This document shows positions 1 to 8,738 of a DNA stretch of 64,000 bases, piece after piece (position 1 is the first letter of the stretch; every line of letters begins with the position of its first letter). Under the pieces are notes generated by a model. It was not told the origin of the DNA, ran no database searches, and worked only from the letters and a program-made list of their open reading frames with translations. The translations under genes and the position numbers were made by a program. The stretch is taken from positions 1 through 64,000 of the forward strand of contig NZ_PVWF01000003.1 of NCBI RefSeq assembly GCF_003003995.1, read 5' to 3'. This DNA is from Pleurocapsa sp. CCALA 161 (GTDB lineage: Bacteria > Cyanobacteriota > Cyanobacteriia > Cyanobacteriales > Xenococcaceae).

Positions 1-104
1 CATAAATTAGTTACGATCAAAAAGCAAACAAAATTAATCAATACCCATCTTGAATTACGATACGCTAGATCGAGTGATTATTTGATTTTTTTAAACTACT
101 TCCT

Positions 105-1073
105 ATGACATCCTCCGTTAAAATTGATAAGCGTACTGTTCGTATTGGTACTCGCAAAAGCCAGCTTGCTTTAGTGCAAACCTACTGGGTAAAAGCTGAA
201 TTAGAAAAGCACTTTCCTGATATCAGTTTTGAAGTTGAGGAAATGAGTACTAAAGGAGATAAAATTCTTGATGTTCCATTAGCCAAGATTGGTGATAAAG
301 GTCTATTTACCAAAGAGTTAGAAGTGGGAATGCTCAACCACACCACAGATTTTGCCGTGCATTCCCTCAAAGATCTGCCAACTAACCTACCAGAAGGTTT
401 AATGCTAGGCTGTGTTACTAAAAGGGTCGATCCTGCTGATGCCCTAGTAGTCAATCAAAAGCATCAAGACAAACAGTTAGAAACCTTGCCAGCAGGTTCG
501 GTAATCGGCACATCTTCCCTCAGACGCTTAGCCCAACTTCGCCACCATTTTCCCCAGTTAGAATTCAAAGATATTCGAGGTAACGTTAATACTCGTTTGG
601 CAAAGCTTGATGCAGGAGAGTATGACGCAATTATCTTGGCAGTGGCTGGATTACAGCGATTAGATATGGGCGATCGCATTCACCAACATATTTCCTCAGA
701 TATTTCTCTCCACGCAGTGGGACAAGGGGCATTAGGGATTGAATGCCGTGCAGGAGATCGAGAAATTCTGAAGATTTTGAAAGCCTTAGAAGATGCTGAC
801 AGTTGCGATCGCGCATTGGCGGAAAGAGCATTTTTGAGAGAACTAGAAGGCGGGTGCCAAGTACCCATAGGTGTAAATACTCAAATTGAAAACGACCAGC
901 TAACTTTAATTGGGATGGTTGCTAGTCTTGATGGTCAACAATTACTTAAAGACTCTGTCAGGGGTAATAAAAATGAGTCAGAAAAATTAGGGGTAGAGCT
1001 AGCAGGGAAATTAAAGGAACAAGGGGCAGGAGAAATATTAGCCAAAATTTTTGCAGAAGTAGGACGTGGGTAA
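105..1073 (+). CDS. hemC: Porphobilinogen deaminase (hydroxymethylbilane synthase)
   Basis: Joins four porphobilinogen molecules head to tail into hydroxymethylbilane, the linear tetrapyrrole leading to heme, chlorophyll and phycobilins; cytosolic. The N-terminus has the family pattern [11 protein letters not shown], followed by FTKELE and the HSLKDLP segment. GTSSLRR and [10 protein letters not shown] are the substrate and cofactor-binding arginine motifs. The dipyrromethane-cofactor cysteine is C251 in EGGCQVPIG. The 322-residue length is normal for the family and the ATG start gives a full-length N-terminus. It stands alone on the plus strand with a short upstream leader at the window edge. 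Identity is very secure. Confidence 0.97.
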   Translation: MTSSVKIDKRTVRIGTRKSQLALVQTYWVKAELEKHFPDISFEVEEMSTKGDKILDVPLAKIGDKGLFTKELEVGMLNHTTDFAVHSLKDLPTNLPEGLMLGCVTKRVDPADALVVNQKHQDKQLETLPAGSVIGTSSLRRLAQLRHHFPQLEFKDIRGNVNTRLAKLDAGEYDAIILAVAGLQRLDMGDRIHQHISSDISLHAVGQGALGIECRAGDREILKILKALEDADSCDRALAERAFLRELEGGCQVPIGVNTQIENDQLTLIGMVASLDGQQLLKDSVRGNKNESEKLGVELAGKLKEQGAGEILAKIFAEVGRG

Positions 1074-1171
1074 ATAAAACTAAATTTAATCAAAAATGCA
1101 CAATTGCTTTGACTCTACACAAATTATCGAGTATCAATTAGTAGTCTAATTAAATTTTTTGAATCTTGCAA

Positions 1172-1549
1172 ATGATGAATATGAAAATTAAAACCCTGGC
1201 TGTTCCCGCATTCGTTGCTTTGTCTTTATTGTTTACTGCTTGTGCAGGCGATCAAGTTGAAACTCCTGATGCTGACGGTGCTGCTGGTCAAGTACAAGAA
1301 GGTGCTGACGATACTGGCGATGCTATGCAAGAAGGCGCTGATGATGCTGGCGATGCTATGCAAGAAGGTGCTGATGATGCTGGCGATGCTATGCAAGAAG
1401 GTGCTGATGATGCTGGCGATGCTGTCCAAGAAGGTGCTGACGATACTGGCGATGCTATGCAAGAAGGTGCTGACAATATGCAAGAAGGCGCTGACGATGC
1501 TGGCGATGCTATGCAAGAAGGCGCTGACAATATGCAAGAAGGTCAATAA
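1172..1549 (+). CDS. Small secreted lipoprotein-like protein with acidic 11-residue repeats
   Basis: An N-terminal hydrophobic signal (about residues 6-25) ends in LLFTACAGD, which resembles a lipobox although Phe sits where Leu is usual. A membrane-anchored periplasmic lipoprotein is therefore likely. The rest is almost wholly a repeat of GADDAGDAMQE, an 11-residue unit encoded by 33 bases: about six full copies plus two shortened ones (GADNMQE). It is very acidic and rich in Ala and Gly. Hendecad repeats can form amphipathic helices, as in group-3 LEA proteins, but that similarity is inference from the period only. ATG codons at 1172, 1175 and 1181 are possible starts (TTG at 1166 also); 1172 is chosen provisionally. 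The neighbours give no functional clue. Confidence 0.75.
   Translation: MMNMKIKTLAVPAFVALSLLFTACAGDQVETPDADGAAGQVQEGADDTGDAMQEGADDAGDAMQEGADDAGDAMQEGADDAGDAVQEGADDTGDAMQEGADNMQEGADDAGDAMQEGADNMQEGQ
1301..1540 (+). repeat. 33-bp tandem coding repeat
   Basis: In-frame 33-base units inside the small lipoprotein gene, each encoding one 11-residue unit, with two 21-base deleted versions near the end. Near-identical units make copy-number change by slippage or recombination likely. Confidence 0.85.
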
Positions 1550-1708
1550 ATATAGTAGTTTAATTATTTATAATTTTTGCTGACTCAGGACAATTTAGAC
1601 TAGACAGCACAATTAATATTATCCTGAGAACTAGAGGTTGGATAGATGAAACTACCAACTTCTAGTTTTTTTAGTGCAAATTTGCTTAATCATCAGAGAC
1701 TGTTTCCC

Positions 1709-2221
1709 ATGATCGATCTTTTTACCTGTGCCAAATGGTTGGGAATTGCTACTGTTATTTCCTTAGTGGTGACAATTGCAGCGTTCGTCCTCGGTTGGGG
1801 CTTTCGTTTTCGCCTAGTAGGTGTGACCAGCTTTATGGGAGTGTTAACTGCTGGTTTTTTCGCTTTAGGTTTAGGTCTATTTCCCCATGCCCAAATTCCT
1901 GGTGCAGCTCGTTATACTCTAATTTACGATAATGGAGCTAATCAAGCCGTAGTAGCCGTATCTCCTGAGATAGAAGAATCAGCCATTGAGCCGACCTTAA
2001 TTCAGGCGGCAACCGATCTATACTCATATGGTAGAACAGGCACAGCAGGCAACGATCAGTTTACAATTAAGTTAAGAACTGTACTACATCCTCAGCCAGG
2101 AGTATCTAAACCTTTGTTTTTGGGGACAGCCAAACGCTCAATTACAGATCGTAGTAGCAAAGATATCGACATTGAAGTCTTTGCGGAAAATGTAGCGCAA
2201 CTGCCTCGACTATCAAGCTAG
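1709..2221 (+). CDS. ycf51: Ycf51-family (DUF2518) membrane protein
   Basis: Conserved protein of cyanobacteria and red-algal plastids whose function is not established. Two hydrophobic segments near the N-terminus (about residues 10-30 and 38-58) suggest a membrane anchor. The soluble remainder contains the family-like stretch RYTLIYDNGANQAVV. The frame is open from an earlier ATG at 1646, which would add 21 residues of atypical leader. The ATG at 1709 (MIDLFTCAKWLG) matches the usual family N-terminus and gives 170 residues. The next gene's start lies about 20 bases after the stop, so the two could be co-transcribed. The family assignment is by recognition of sequence pattern. Confidence 0.8.
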   Translation: MIDLFTCAKWLGIATVISLVVTIAAFVLGWGFRFRLVGVTSFMGVLTAGFFALGLGLFPHAQIPGAARYTLIYDNGANQAVVAVSPEIEESAIEPTLIQAATDLYSYGRTGTAGNDQFTIKLRTVLHPQPGVSKPLFLGTAKRSITDRSSKDIDIEVFAENVAQLPRLSS

Positions 2222-2240
2222 AGTGATTCAATCTAAGAAT

Positions 2241-3407
2241 ATGAATAAGCCAGCCACTGAAGCATTAAGCACCCAAGTAACCGAGTATAGTCCTTTAGCG
2301 ATCGCTCCGGCCAGAGTATTACGAGGTAATCATTGTCTGGCTAATTCAAGTCAGGAAATTGCTGCTTTGGGTGTTCGACCTTTAGTAATCGGCGGGAATC
2401 AAACCTTAAAAGTAGTAACAGCTTTTCTACAGCCTGCGCTTAAAGCAGCCAAGCTGACTAGTAAAACAGCTAGTTATACCCCTGACTGTGCCGAATCTTC
2501 TTTGGTGCGACTTAAAGAAATAGTTCAACAGCATCAGGCTGATGTAATTATTGGTGTTGGTGGTGGTAAGGCTCTAGACATGGCAAAATTAGTTGCTTAC
2601 CAGTGCGGTTTACCAATAGTCACGATTCCTACTTCGGGAGCTACCTGTGCAGCTTGGACAGCCTTATCTAATGTCTATTCTGAGGCAGGGGCATTTCAAT
2701 ATGATGTTACTTTGCGTCGCTGTCCCGATTTATTAATTCTCGACTATGAACTAGTCCGTACTGCTCCTCAACGCACTTTAGTGGCGGGGATTGGTGATGC
2801 GATCGCTAAATGGTATGAAGCCTCTGTTAGCAGTGGTAATTCCAACGCTACCTTGTTAATTTCAGCAGTACAGCAAGCGAGGGTATTGCGAGATATTTTA
2901 TTGCAAAAATCGGCGATCGCCCTGAAAGATACTGAGAGTGATGCTTGGCGGGAGGTAGTTGATGCCACAGTATTGCTGGCGGGAGTCATTGGCGGTATTG
3001 GCGGGGCAGACTGTCGTACAGTAGCTGCCCATGCGGTGCATAATGGCTTAACTCATCTGCTAGAAGCTCATGACGTACTCCACGGCGAAAAAGTAGCCTA
3101 TGGTATCTTAGTTCAGCTACGCCTAGAAGAAATGGTGCAGGGTAATCAGTTAGCAGCATCAGCCCGCCAGCAGCTACTTAAGTTTTATGGTGAAATTGGC
3201 TTACCCAAGTCCCTGGAAGATTTAGGTTTAGGTGAGATTACTCTGGCTCAACTGCGTCAGGTAACGGCGATCGCAACTCAACCCCAGTCAGACATTCACC
3301 GATTACCCTTCACTGTATCCGCCGAACAGCTAGCAGCAGCAATGGTGTCTACCGTAGCGGAAACTAGTAGGGGCGAGAAGCCACTCACTCCTAAAGAAAT
3401 GGCGTAG
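2241..3407 (+). CDS. Iron-containing alcohol/glycerol dehydrogenase family protein
   Basis: Member of the GldA-like group III dehydrogenases, which oxidise polyols or alcohols with NAD(P) and a divalent metal. Visible features are GVGGGKALDMAK (nucleotide-binding glycine loop), PTSGATCAAWTALS, and metal-ligand histidines in AAHAVHNGLTHL and HDVLHGEKVAYG. Those in cognate positions suggest an active metal site. A GTG at 2223 is also in frame, but the ATG at 2241 is preferred because the extra six residues are not family-like. It follows ycf51 closely and converges with the hydrolase downstream, overlapping it by 17 bases. The substrate cannot be read from sequence. Confidence 0.88.
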   Translation: MNKPATEALSTQVTEYSPLAIAPARVLRGNHCLANSSQEIAALGVRPLVIGGNQTLKVVTAFLQPALKAAKLTSKTASYTPDCAESSLVRLKEIVQQHQADVIIGVGGGKALDMAKLVAYQCGLPIVTIPTSGATCAAWTALSNVYSEAGAFQYDVTLRRCPDLLILDYELVRTAPQRTLVAGIGDAIAKWYEASVSSGNSNATLLISAVQQARVLRDILLQKSAIALKDTESDAWREVVDATVLLAGVIGGIGGADCRTVAAHAVHNGLTHLLEAHDVLHGEKVAYGILVQLRLEEMVQGNQLAASARQQLLKFYGEIGLPKSLEDLGLGEITLAQLRQVTAIATQPQSDIHRLPFTVSAEQLAAAMVSTVAETSRGEKPLTPKEMA

Positions 3408-4308
3408 ATTCCAGCCAGTCTAATAATAAAGAATTGAACTGTTCGGGATATTCATCATGGGGACAATGCCCCGCATTTTCTAATTCAATTAACTTTAAAT
3501 TAGTATTTAACTCGGCGATCGCTCTTGCTTGACCAGGCGGGATCATTCTATCTTGTAATCCCCAGATTAACAGCATAGGAACTCTAATTGGGGGTAATAG
3601 ATCTCTAACTGACTCGGCAAAGCTAGCTTTCCTTACGCTGCGAGTGAGGCGAAATAGGGTTTGGTCTGAACCATCATCGTAAGCAGGATTAGAGAGTATT
3701 GCTACCAACTCATCAGTAATCGCTTCTTTGTTAGGATAGGCAATCCCTGCCCATTTGCGAATTATGTTTGGTCTTCTAACTAGCTTAAGTAGGTTTTTAA
3801 TTAATAGAGGAGAAGCAAACAAGTTCTCAATCCCCGTCACTATTGGTCTAACTAGCGGTGGGAGGATATCCTCTCGCACCGACACGTCTGGTAAACTCAA
3901 CATCACTAAACCTTGAACCATTTCAGGATAGACAGCAGTAGCGTTTAAACAAACTAATGACCCAATAGAGTTGCCGACAAGAACGACAGGAACACCAATA
4001 AAAGTCTGCCAAAAATCATGAACTTGTTCTGTCCATAAAGCAGCACTATATTCTGTGTCAGCTTTTCTCGATGCACCGAAGCCTAGTAAATCTAAAGCAT
4101 ATACTGTATGATTCTGAGCGATTACAGGCAAATTATGACGCCAATGCTCGATACTTGCGCCAAAGCCATGAATAAAAATTATGGGTGGAGTTGCCGTAAT
4201 ATCTGTTTTTTGCTTCGCTCTGAGGTAACTATAGCGAGTTTGCCATCCTTGCCAAACCCACTCTCTTTGATTGCCGATGCGTTCTTGCCAAGATTGGTTT
4301 GTATTCAA
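3391..4308 (-). CDS. Alpha/beta hydrolase
   Basis: Alpha/beta-hydrolase fold protein of 305 residues, related to cyanobacterial chlorophyll-pathway and haloperoxidase-like hydrolases. The oxyanion-hole segment is IIFIHGFGAS, the nucleophile elbow is VGNSIGSLV (serine), the acid is probably the Asp in LLIWGLQDRMIPP, and the catalytic histidine is in ENAGHCPHDEYPE. No signal peptide or membrane anchor is evident. The start is a TTG at 4308, since no ATG or GTG lies in frame close by. Its 3' end overlaps the convergent dehydrogenase gene by 17 bases. The substrate is unknown. Confidence 0.85.
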   Translation of the reverse strand: MNTNQSWQERIGNQREWVWQGWQTRYSYLRAKQKTDITATPPIIFIHGFGASIEHWRHNLPVIAQNHTVYALDLLGFGASRKADTEYSAALWTEQVHDFWQTFIGVPVVLVGNSIGSLVCLNATAVYPEMVQGLVMLSLPDVSVREDILPPLVRPIVTGIENLFASPLLIKNLLKLVRRPNIIRKWAGIAYPNKEAITDELVAILSNPAYDDGSDQTLFRLTRSVRKASFAESVRDLLPPIRVPMLLIWGLQDRMIPPGQARAIAELNTNLKLIELENAGHCPHDEYPEQFNSLLLDWLESTPFL

Positions 4309-4517
4309 GTTAATTACTTAAAAAATATTTACAAAATAGCTCATGATGATGCAAAGTGTATCTGGTGCTGGTTAAGTCATAAGCATTAGTTGAAGATAAA
4401 ATTAACTTAACATTCTATTAATAATAAGATCGGTAAGATGGTAGATGATATTCAGTTTTTATCATCATATTTTGGTTCAAAATATTACTAACATAAAAGG
4501 AAAGAACAAGTACGCCT

Positions 4518-5054
4518 GTGAGAGATAGAAGACGCAGTAACAACAGTCGCGATTTAACCAAAACCAACGAAAGAATTCGCTTCCCCGAGATTCGCGTTAT
4601 CGACTCTGAAGGAGAGCAGCTAGGTATAATTACGCCTAAAGAAGCTCTCGCCAGAGCGCAAGAACAAGGCTTAGATTTAGTTCTAGTCAGCGAAACCGCT
4701 AAACCCCCAGTCTGTAAAATTATGGACTATGGGAAATATAAATACGAGCAAGACAAAAAGCTTAAAGAAGCGAAGAAAAAGCAGCATAACGCTGATGTCA
4801 AGGAAGTAAAAATGCGCTACAAAATTGAAGAGCATGACTATAATGTGCGCGTCAAAAATGCTCAACGCTTCCTCAAGTCAGGAGACAAGGTTAAAGCGAC
4901 CATTAGCTTTCGCGGAAGAGAGATTCAACACTCTAGATTAGCGGAAGATTTACTGCGTCGGATGGCTAAAGATTTAGAAGAGTATGCCGAAGTACAGCAA
5001 TTCCCTAAACGAGAAGGGCGCAACATGATGATGATGTTGTCACCAAAGAAGTAG
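4518..5054 (+). CDS. infC: Translation initiation factor IF-3
   Basis: Binds the 30S subunit, checks initiator-tRNA pairing and prevents premature 50S joining. The N-domain carries [20 protein letters not shown] and [16 protein letters not shown], then a lysine-rich linker, then the C-domain with [14 protein letters not shown]. The 178-residue length is typical. The start is GTG at 4518; a purine-rich AAAGGAAAG lies about 15 bases upstream, further than ideal. Rare start codons are a known feature of infC in other bacteria. It is not followed by rpmI/rplT here. A terminator hairpin follows. Confidence 0.96.
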   Translation: MRDRRRSNNSRDLTKTNERIRFPEIRVIDSEGEQLGIITPKEALARAQEQGLDLVLVSETAKPPVCKIMDYGKYKYEQDKKLKEAKKKQHNADVKEVKMRYKIEEHDYNVRVKNAQRFLKSGDKVKATISFRGREIQHSRLAEDLLRRMAKDLEEYAEVQQFPKREGRNMMMMLSPKK

Positions 5055-5085
5055 GTTAGATTCACCTCTTATTCTGGCAAACAAG

Positions 5086-5118
5086 AGAGAAGGGCAGTTG
5101 ATCTCCTTCTCTTTTTTA
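5086..5118 (+). terminator. Rho-independent terminator after infC
   Basis: Stem AGAGAAGG (5086-5093) pairs with CCTTCTCT (5105-5112), an 11-base loop, followed by a run of T. Located 30 bases after the infC stop. Confidence 0.7.
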
Positions 5119-5131
5119 ATTGTGTCGCAAA

Positions 5132-5231
5132 TATAGCTGTACAAAGTTAGATTAGGACTTAGGTAGTAGATAGGGGCAAGGCAATGTCTTACCCGTACAG
5201 GTAGTAGGTAGTGGGTAGTAGATAACTACTA
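5132..5231. repeat. TATAG-ended dispersed repeat with GGTAGTA heptads (copy 1)
   Basis: The first 25 bases (5132-5156) match 54093-54117 with two differences. They are followed by imperfect GGTAGTA-type heptanucleotide repeats up to the neighbouring gene. The right boundary is uncertain. Confidence 0.5.
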
Positions 5232-6224
5232 CTAAAACAACTGCCAGTCTTGGCTACTTAATCTCTTCAGATGGTTTAAACGCCGATTAACGTAAAAGTC
5301 ATCTATTCTAGCCCAATTATGGACTGCGGAAGCTTTAATGCTAATTGCCCATGTCCAAATATGAGCCACTTGAGTCAAGGCTTGCAGAGAATTTACTTCA
5401 GCATCAGTTAATTGCTGAACATCCTCATAGCCTTTAAAAAAGGAATCTCTTACCTTACGATCAATTCCTGCGCTGAGAGACACCTGTAAAAATTTCGCCA
5501 GATCGAAAACACGCCAGCCATAGCCACATTGATCGAAATCAAATAAGGTAATCTGGTTATCTGTGGTGAAGTGGACATTGCCACTATGGGGATCGCCCCA
5601 GCAAACGCTCCATAGAGGAGCAGTTTTATCTAAGCAGGTTAGCTGCTGTTTGATCTCTTCAATTACTGCAAATAAATAAGGCTGATCTTGATGATGATTT
5701 CGAAGATAGGGCTTAATGGTTTTTAGAGAATCATCTAATAAATAATCTAGGTTGAGACATTGGCGTGGAGTTTCATTTTTAAACTGAAGAGAGGTCTGAT
5801 GAAGTTTACCTAAAGCTTGACCCATAATCCTGCTCTGCTCAAGATTGAGATCGCCTTGGGGAATTTCTCCTGGAGCGTAAGGAAAAAGGGCGGCATAGCG
5901 ATCGCCTTCAACTGCATTAATAGTTACACACAACTGCTCTGACTTGGTTTTTAAAGGACTAGCAATAGGTAAATTGTGCTGATCTAGAAAGTCAAGAAAT
6001 TCAAGCTCGAACTGGATATCTGATTGAGAACGCCAATGGTGATGAGAAATTTTGAGAATATAAGCTTTGTGCTTTGTTTCAATCAGATAAATATCACTTA
6101 AACCTCGATGCCAGAATAGACATTGATTAATCGTTCCTAGTTCATACTCTGTCAGTACACCTTCGATCAAGGCTTGGGGTGAAAGAGTAGAATAGATGGC
6201 TGGAAATACATCCATCGCTACCAT
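5232..6224 (-). CDS. Aminoglycoside-phosphotransferase-fold kinase (SrkA/HSK2-like)
   Basis: Protein-kinase-like small-molecule kinase of 330 residues, resembling the SrkA (RdoA/YihE) and type II homoserine kinase branch. The Lys of AYILKISHHH is the probable ATP-binding lysine. The catalytic loop is WGDPHSGNVHF (Asp, Asn) and the metal-binding Asp is in ITLFDFDQCGYGWRVFDLAKFL. No signal peptide. The start is ATG at 6224 or the fourth codon at 6215. It is isolated between infC and the Mrp operon, with a 12-base tandem repeat directly upstream that could affect its promoter. The phosphate acceptor is not predictable. Confidence 0.82.
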   Translation of the reverse strand: MVAMDVFPAIYSTLSPQALIEGVLTEYELGTINQCLFWHRGLSDIYLIETKHKAYILKISHHHWRSQSDIQFELEFLDFLDQHNLPIASPLKTKSEQLCVTINAVEGDRYAALFPYAPGEIPQGDLNLEQSRIMGQALGKLHQTSLQFKNETPRQCLNLDYLLDDSLKTIKPYLRNHHQDQPYLFAVIEEIKQQLTCLDKTAPLWSVCWGDPHSGNVHFTTDNQITLFDFDQCGYGWRVFDLAKFLQVSLSAGIDRKVRDSFFKGYEDVQQLTDAEVNSLQALTQVAHIWTWAISIKASAVHNWARIDDFYVNRRLNHLKRLSSQDWQLF

Positions 6225-6241
6225 TGATAATAAGACCTTTT

Positions 6242-6289
6242 ACTAACTACAGTACTAACTACAATACTAACTACAATACTAACTACAGA
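6242..6289. repeat. 12-bp tandem repeat, four copies
   Basis: Four consecutive units of ACTAACTACAAT (first and last units slightly diverged), starting 18 bases upstream of the kinase start codon. Likely hypervariable by slippage. Confidence 0.85.
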
Positions 6290-6559
6290 TTTAGTAATCT
6301 TCAGTTGGGGCTAAGTCAAGACTCGCGCATTCCTTTGTGCCTATCGGCAAGGAGGGTTTGCCTGTCGAGAGCGAAGATTCAAGCGCTAAGATCACCGTTT
6401 AGTAACTAAATTCCTGCCTTTAATCAAAAAATTATAGGTAAGCATTTTTATAATCTACTTGCTCGCGGGGGAAACATTAAGTATCAAATAATACTAAAGT
6501 TTGAGATTGCTAAAATTATGTGAGGAAAAGATAACTTTATCCCAATTTATTAGATTAGA
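6290..6559. other. Intergenic region with a cyanobacterial short repeat
   Basis: Between the kinase promoter side and the end of the Mrp operon. About 6327-6385 contains a GC-richer stretch (GCCTATCGGCAAGGAGGG and surroundings) of the kind dispersed through cyanobacterial genomes. The rest is AT-rich, and no gene was seen. Confidence 0.4.
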
Positions 6560-7222
6560 TTAAAGCAATCCTCGATAGCGAGTAAAAAGTAAGATTGCTG
6601 CCCAAGAACCCAAAGCTACTTTAACTGCCACTAAAATATTTAACAGGGGAATAATACCACCGCTAAATAATGCCCCTAATTCTCCATGGGGTAATTCCCA
6701 TCCAACCAAAGTAATGGCAGCTAAGATAACAAAAATTAGCACCGAAATCTTTTCCCAAGTGGCGGCATGATATTTTTTGTAAATTCCTTCCATCCATTCA
6801 GCAGATGAGGTGATGGCAATTAAGCCGATCGCTGTTCCTCCAGCTACTCCCGCAGCAAAACCCCCGCCAGGGCTAAGATGACCACGAATAGCCAATTCAA
6901 TACTTACGAGTGCAGCAATAGTTGCACCTAGGCGTGCGAGGATAATCGAAGGGCGATCGCTAAATTGAACCAGAGTTCTGATTGGTGTTTCGTTTGCCAG
7001 GAGAAACTTGACTCCTAAAATAGCGATGGTAAACACCACCACTTCAAAAATCGTGTCATAAAGACGGTTGCGGAAAATAATTCCCGATACGACATTGCTG
7101 ACACCAGTATCTTTGAGAATTGATTCGACAATTGATATTTCTGCTAATTCTGCTGTGGGATTAGGCATGACTATCATTTTGATCCATAAGGCGATGCCCG
7201 CGACAAGATAAGCCCATTTCAT
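6560..7222 (-). CDS. mrpB: Mrp-type Na+/H+ antiporter subunit B (MnhB/MrpB domain, MbhE-like N-terminus)
   Basis: Integral membrane subunit of a multi-subunit cation/proton antiporter. The N-terminal ~90 residues have two membrane segments and resemble the MbhE-type domain. From about residue 80 the MrpB domain is evident, with the glycine-rich signature GHLSPGGGFAAGVAGGTA. At least six hydrophobic helices are visible in 220 residues. It is the last gene of the operon, starting 2 bases after the upstream stop. In many bacteria the N-terminal part is carried by MrpA, so the split seen here fits an Mrp complex with a reorganised A subunit. Confidence 0.88.
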   Translation of the reverse strand: MKWAYLVAGIALWIKMIVMPNPTAELAEISIVESILKDTGVSNVVSGIIFRNRLYDTIFEVVVFTIAILGVKFLLANETPIRTLVQFSDRPSIILARLGATIAALVSIELAIRGHLSPGGGFAAGVAGGTAIGLIAITSSAEWMEGIYKKYHAATWEKISVLIFVILAAITLVGWELPHGELGALFSGGIIPLLNILVAVKVALGSWAAILLFTRYRGLL

Positions 7223-7224
7223 GA

Positions 7225-7782
7225 TTATTGATGCTCCTGATTGGCTATGGGTACATAAGTCAAAGTTGTTTCCGACGCTGTTAATTCTTGCTGCATAATT
7301 TCAAACAAGCGATGTACTCTGATTGCAGTTTGATATTTTGCTTCTAAGTTAGGTTGGGAATGCTGCTGTTCAATACAGGTGGCGTGAATTTCTTGACTAA
7401 CTAATGCCTGTTGTAAGGATTGATTGTCGGGATATTCGACTAGTTCTAAACGTAAATGATACTTATCGAGAGCTTTTTTTAAGCTAGTTACTAGTTCTGT
7501 AAAGTAACTTTCTGGCTGGGGAGTATTTTGCTTGAGTATTCCCAAACGCATGACTAGAGAAGAACGTACTGCAATTACATATAGGGTAACTGCCAACATT
7601 GTGCCAACTAAAGCTTCTGTTAAACCCACATCCGCAGCCCCTAAAATAACATAGACTAATACAGCGATCGCACCTAAAATAGCTCTGATGACGAGGGCAT
7701 GATAGGGATTGACCTGAAATACCAAGATGAAAGATGCCAAAGGCAGTAAAGCAACAATTATATAAATATATTTATCAGTCAT
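7225..7782 (-). CDS. DUF4040/MbhD-like Mrp antiporter subunit with soluble C-terminal extension
   Basis: The first ~80 residues contain three membrane segments and the MbhD/DUF4040 pattern GAADVGLTEALVGTMLAVTL, normally found in the C-terminal part of MrpA or as a hydrogenase-related subunit. The remaining ~105 residues are hydrophilic and not recognised. Overlaps the upstream mnhG-like gene by 8 bases and is followed 2 bases later by mrpB, so translation is probably coupled. The soluble tail is the odd feature and could be regulatory (inference). Confidence 0.85.
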   Translation of the reverse strand: MTDKYIYIIVALLPLASFILVFQVNPYHALVIRAILGAIAVLVYVILGAADVGLTEALVGTMLAVTLYVIAVRSSLVMRLGILKQNTPQPESYFTELVTSLKKALDKYHLRLELVEYPDNQSLQQALVSQEIHATCIEQQHSQPNLEAKYQTAIRVHRLFEIMQQELTASETTLTYVPIANQEHQ

Positions 7783-8071
7783 GTTTATTTGTGTTAGCTA
7801 GTTGTGAATTATCGCTAGCACAATAGGCAATAACATAGCCCAGCACTGTATTCCAGATTGCCAGGGTGATAATTGCTAGCAGTAACAAAGACCATTCGCT
7901 AGGTACTTTGAGTAGTAGTCCCACTAAAATTGCCATTGAACCCAGAGTATCGGCAACCGAAAGACTATGAAGTTTAAATAAGACAGATCTATTGCCAATC
8001 AGAGGCAAAGTTCCCCAAAACCAGAAGATAATGCCTAGAATTATCAAGCCATAGCTTAAAATATCAATCAT
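7775..8071 (-). CDS. mrpG: Mrp Na+/H+ antiporter subunit G
   Basis: Small membrane subunit (98 residues) with three hydrophobic helices. The family pattern FKLHSLSVADTLGSMAILVGLLL is visible in the middle. It overlaps the upstream mrpF-like gene by 4 bases and the downstream DUF4040 gene by 8, typical of translationally coupled mrp operons. Confidence 0.9.
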   Translation of the reverse strand: MIDILSYGLIILGIIFWFWGTLPLIGNRSVLFKLHSLSVADTLGSMAILVGLLLKVPSEWSLLLLAIITLAIWNTVLGYVIAYCASDNSQLANTNKHD

Positions 8072-8319
8072 GCTTCATTGATCCTTTTAATTAAATGTGC
8101 CATTAACATTAATCCTGCATTGCCTACACTGAGGATAATCACCGCCACCACGCCAATTGACCAATCATCTCTGGAAACTGAAATAACCAGCATCATAATT
8201 GAAGTTTTGGTGGCAATACTAGTAAATGCCAGTATTGTTTGCCAAATATCGTCATCTTGCCAAGCTTCGTAGATAGGGATTAATAAAGCTAAAATCATAG
8301 CGATTAAAATTGAATCCAT
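8068..8319 (-). CDS. mrpF: Mrp Na+/H+ antiporter subunit F
   Basis: 83-residue hydrophobic protein with three membrane segments, in the position expected for MrpF between E and G. The ATG at 8319 is clear. Its sequence is poorly conserved, so the call rests on size, topology and gene order (C-D-E-F-G-B). Confidence 0.82.
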   Translation of the reverse strand: MDSILIAMILALLIPIYEAWQDDDIWQTILAFTSIATKTSIMMLVISVSRDDWSIGVVAVIILSVGNAGLMLMAHLIKRINEA

Positions 8320-8351
8320 AGTTGTCCGTTTTTATCTTTCTTGCACTCTTT

Positions 8352-8738
8352 TTATTTCGGTTTAACTCGATGAACCTCATACCAACCTTGTTTATCGTAT
8401 TTAGTGACAATAGTTTTCGGGGTAAAAGTAATGAGAAAAATATCAAGAAAAATTAATCCTGGAGTGCGTTCTGCTTTGACTGTTTCTCGAACAAAATCTT
8501 CTTGGTTATGAGGACGCAGCATCATTTGAATCGCTTCGATATATGCTTGGGGAATTGCCTTGATAATCTTCCATGATACCTGTAGCCAATCCTTAATTTT
8601 CACTGGAGCGGTTCGACTTTGAGGTAACAACAAAGCGATCGCCAGACCGATAGCAAGATTAAGCAATCCAAAATTATTGGTCAGCAGCAACCAAATTGTT
8701 AGCCGTAAAATTAAGTTAAATATTGTGTTTGCGTCCAT
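8352..8738 (-). CDS. mrpE: Mrp Na+/H+ antiporter subunit E
   Basis: Membrane subunit with an N-terminal pair of hydrophobic helices and a cytoplasmic C-terminus ending in the family-like ITFTPKTIVTKYDKQGWYEVHRV. A TTG at 8747 is also in frame, but the ATG at 8738 removes three unlikely residues and leaves a 28-base overlap with mrpD. The gap to mrpF is 32 bases, the widest spacing in the core of the operon. Confidence 0.88.
   Translation of the reverse strand: MDANTIFNLILRLTIWLLLTNNFGLLNLAIGLAIALLLPQSRTAPVKIKDWLQVSWKIIKAIPQAYIEAIQMMLRPHNQEDFVRETVKAERTPGLIFLDIFLITFTPKTIVTKYDKQGWYEVHRVKPK

Noticed and set aside
1215-1583. Long open frames in all phases across the lipoprotein gene
   Set aside because: They arise from the 33-bp tandem repeat, which keeps several frames open; only the signal-peptide frame makes a sensible protein.
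6224-6409. A 61-codon plus-strand frame rich in NYNT
   Set aside because: It is simply the 12-base tandem repeat translated, followed by a dispersed repeat; there is no conserved sequence.
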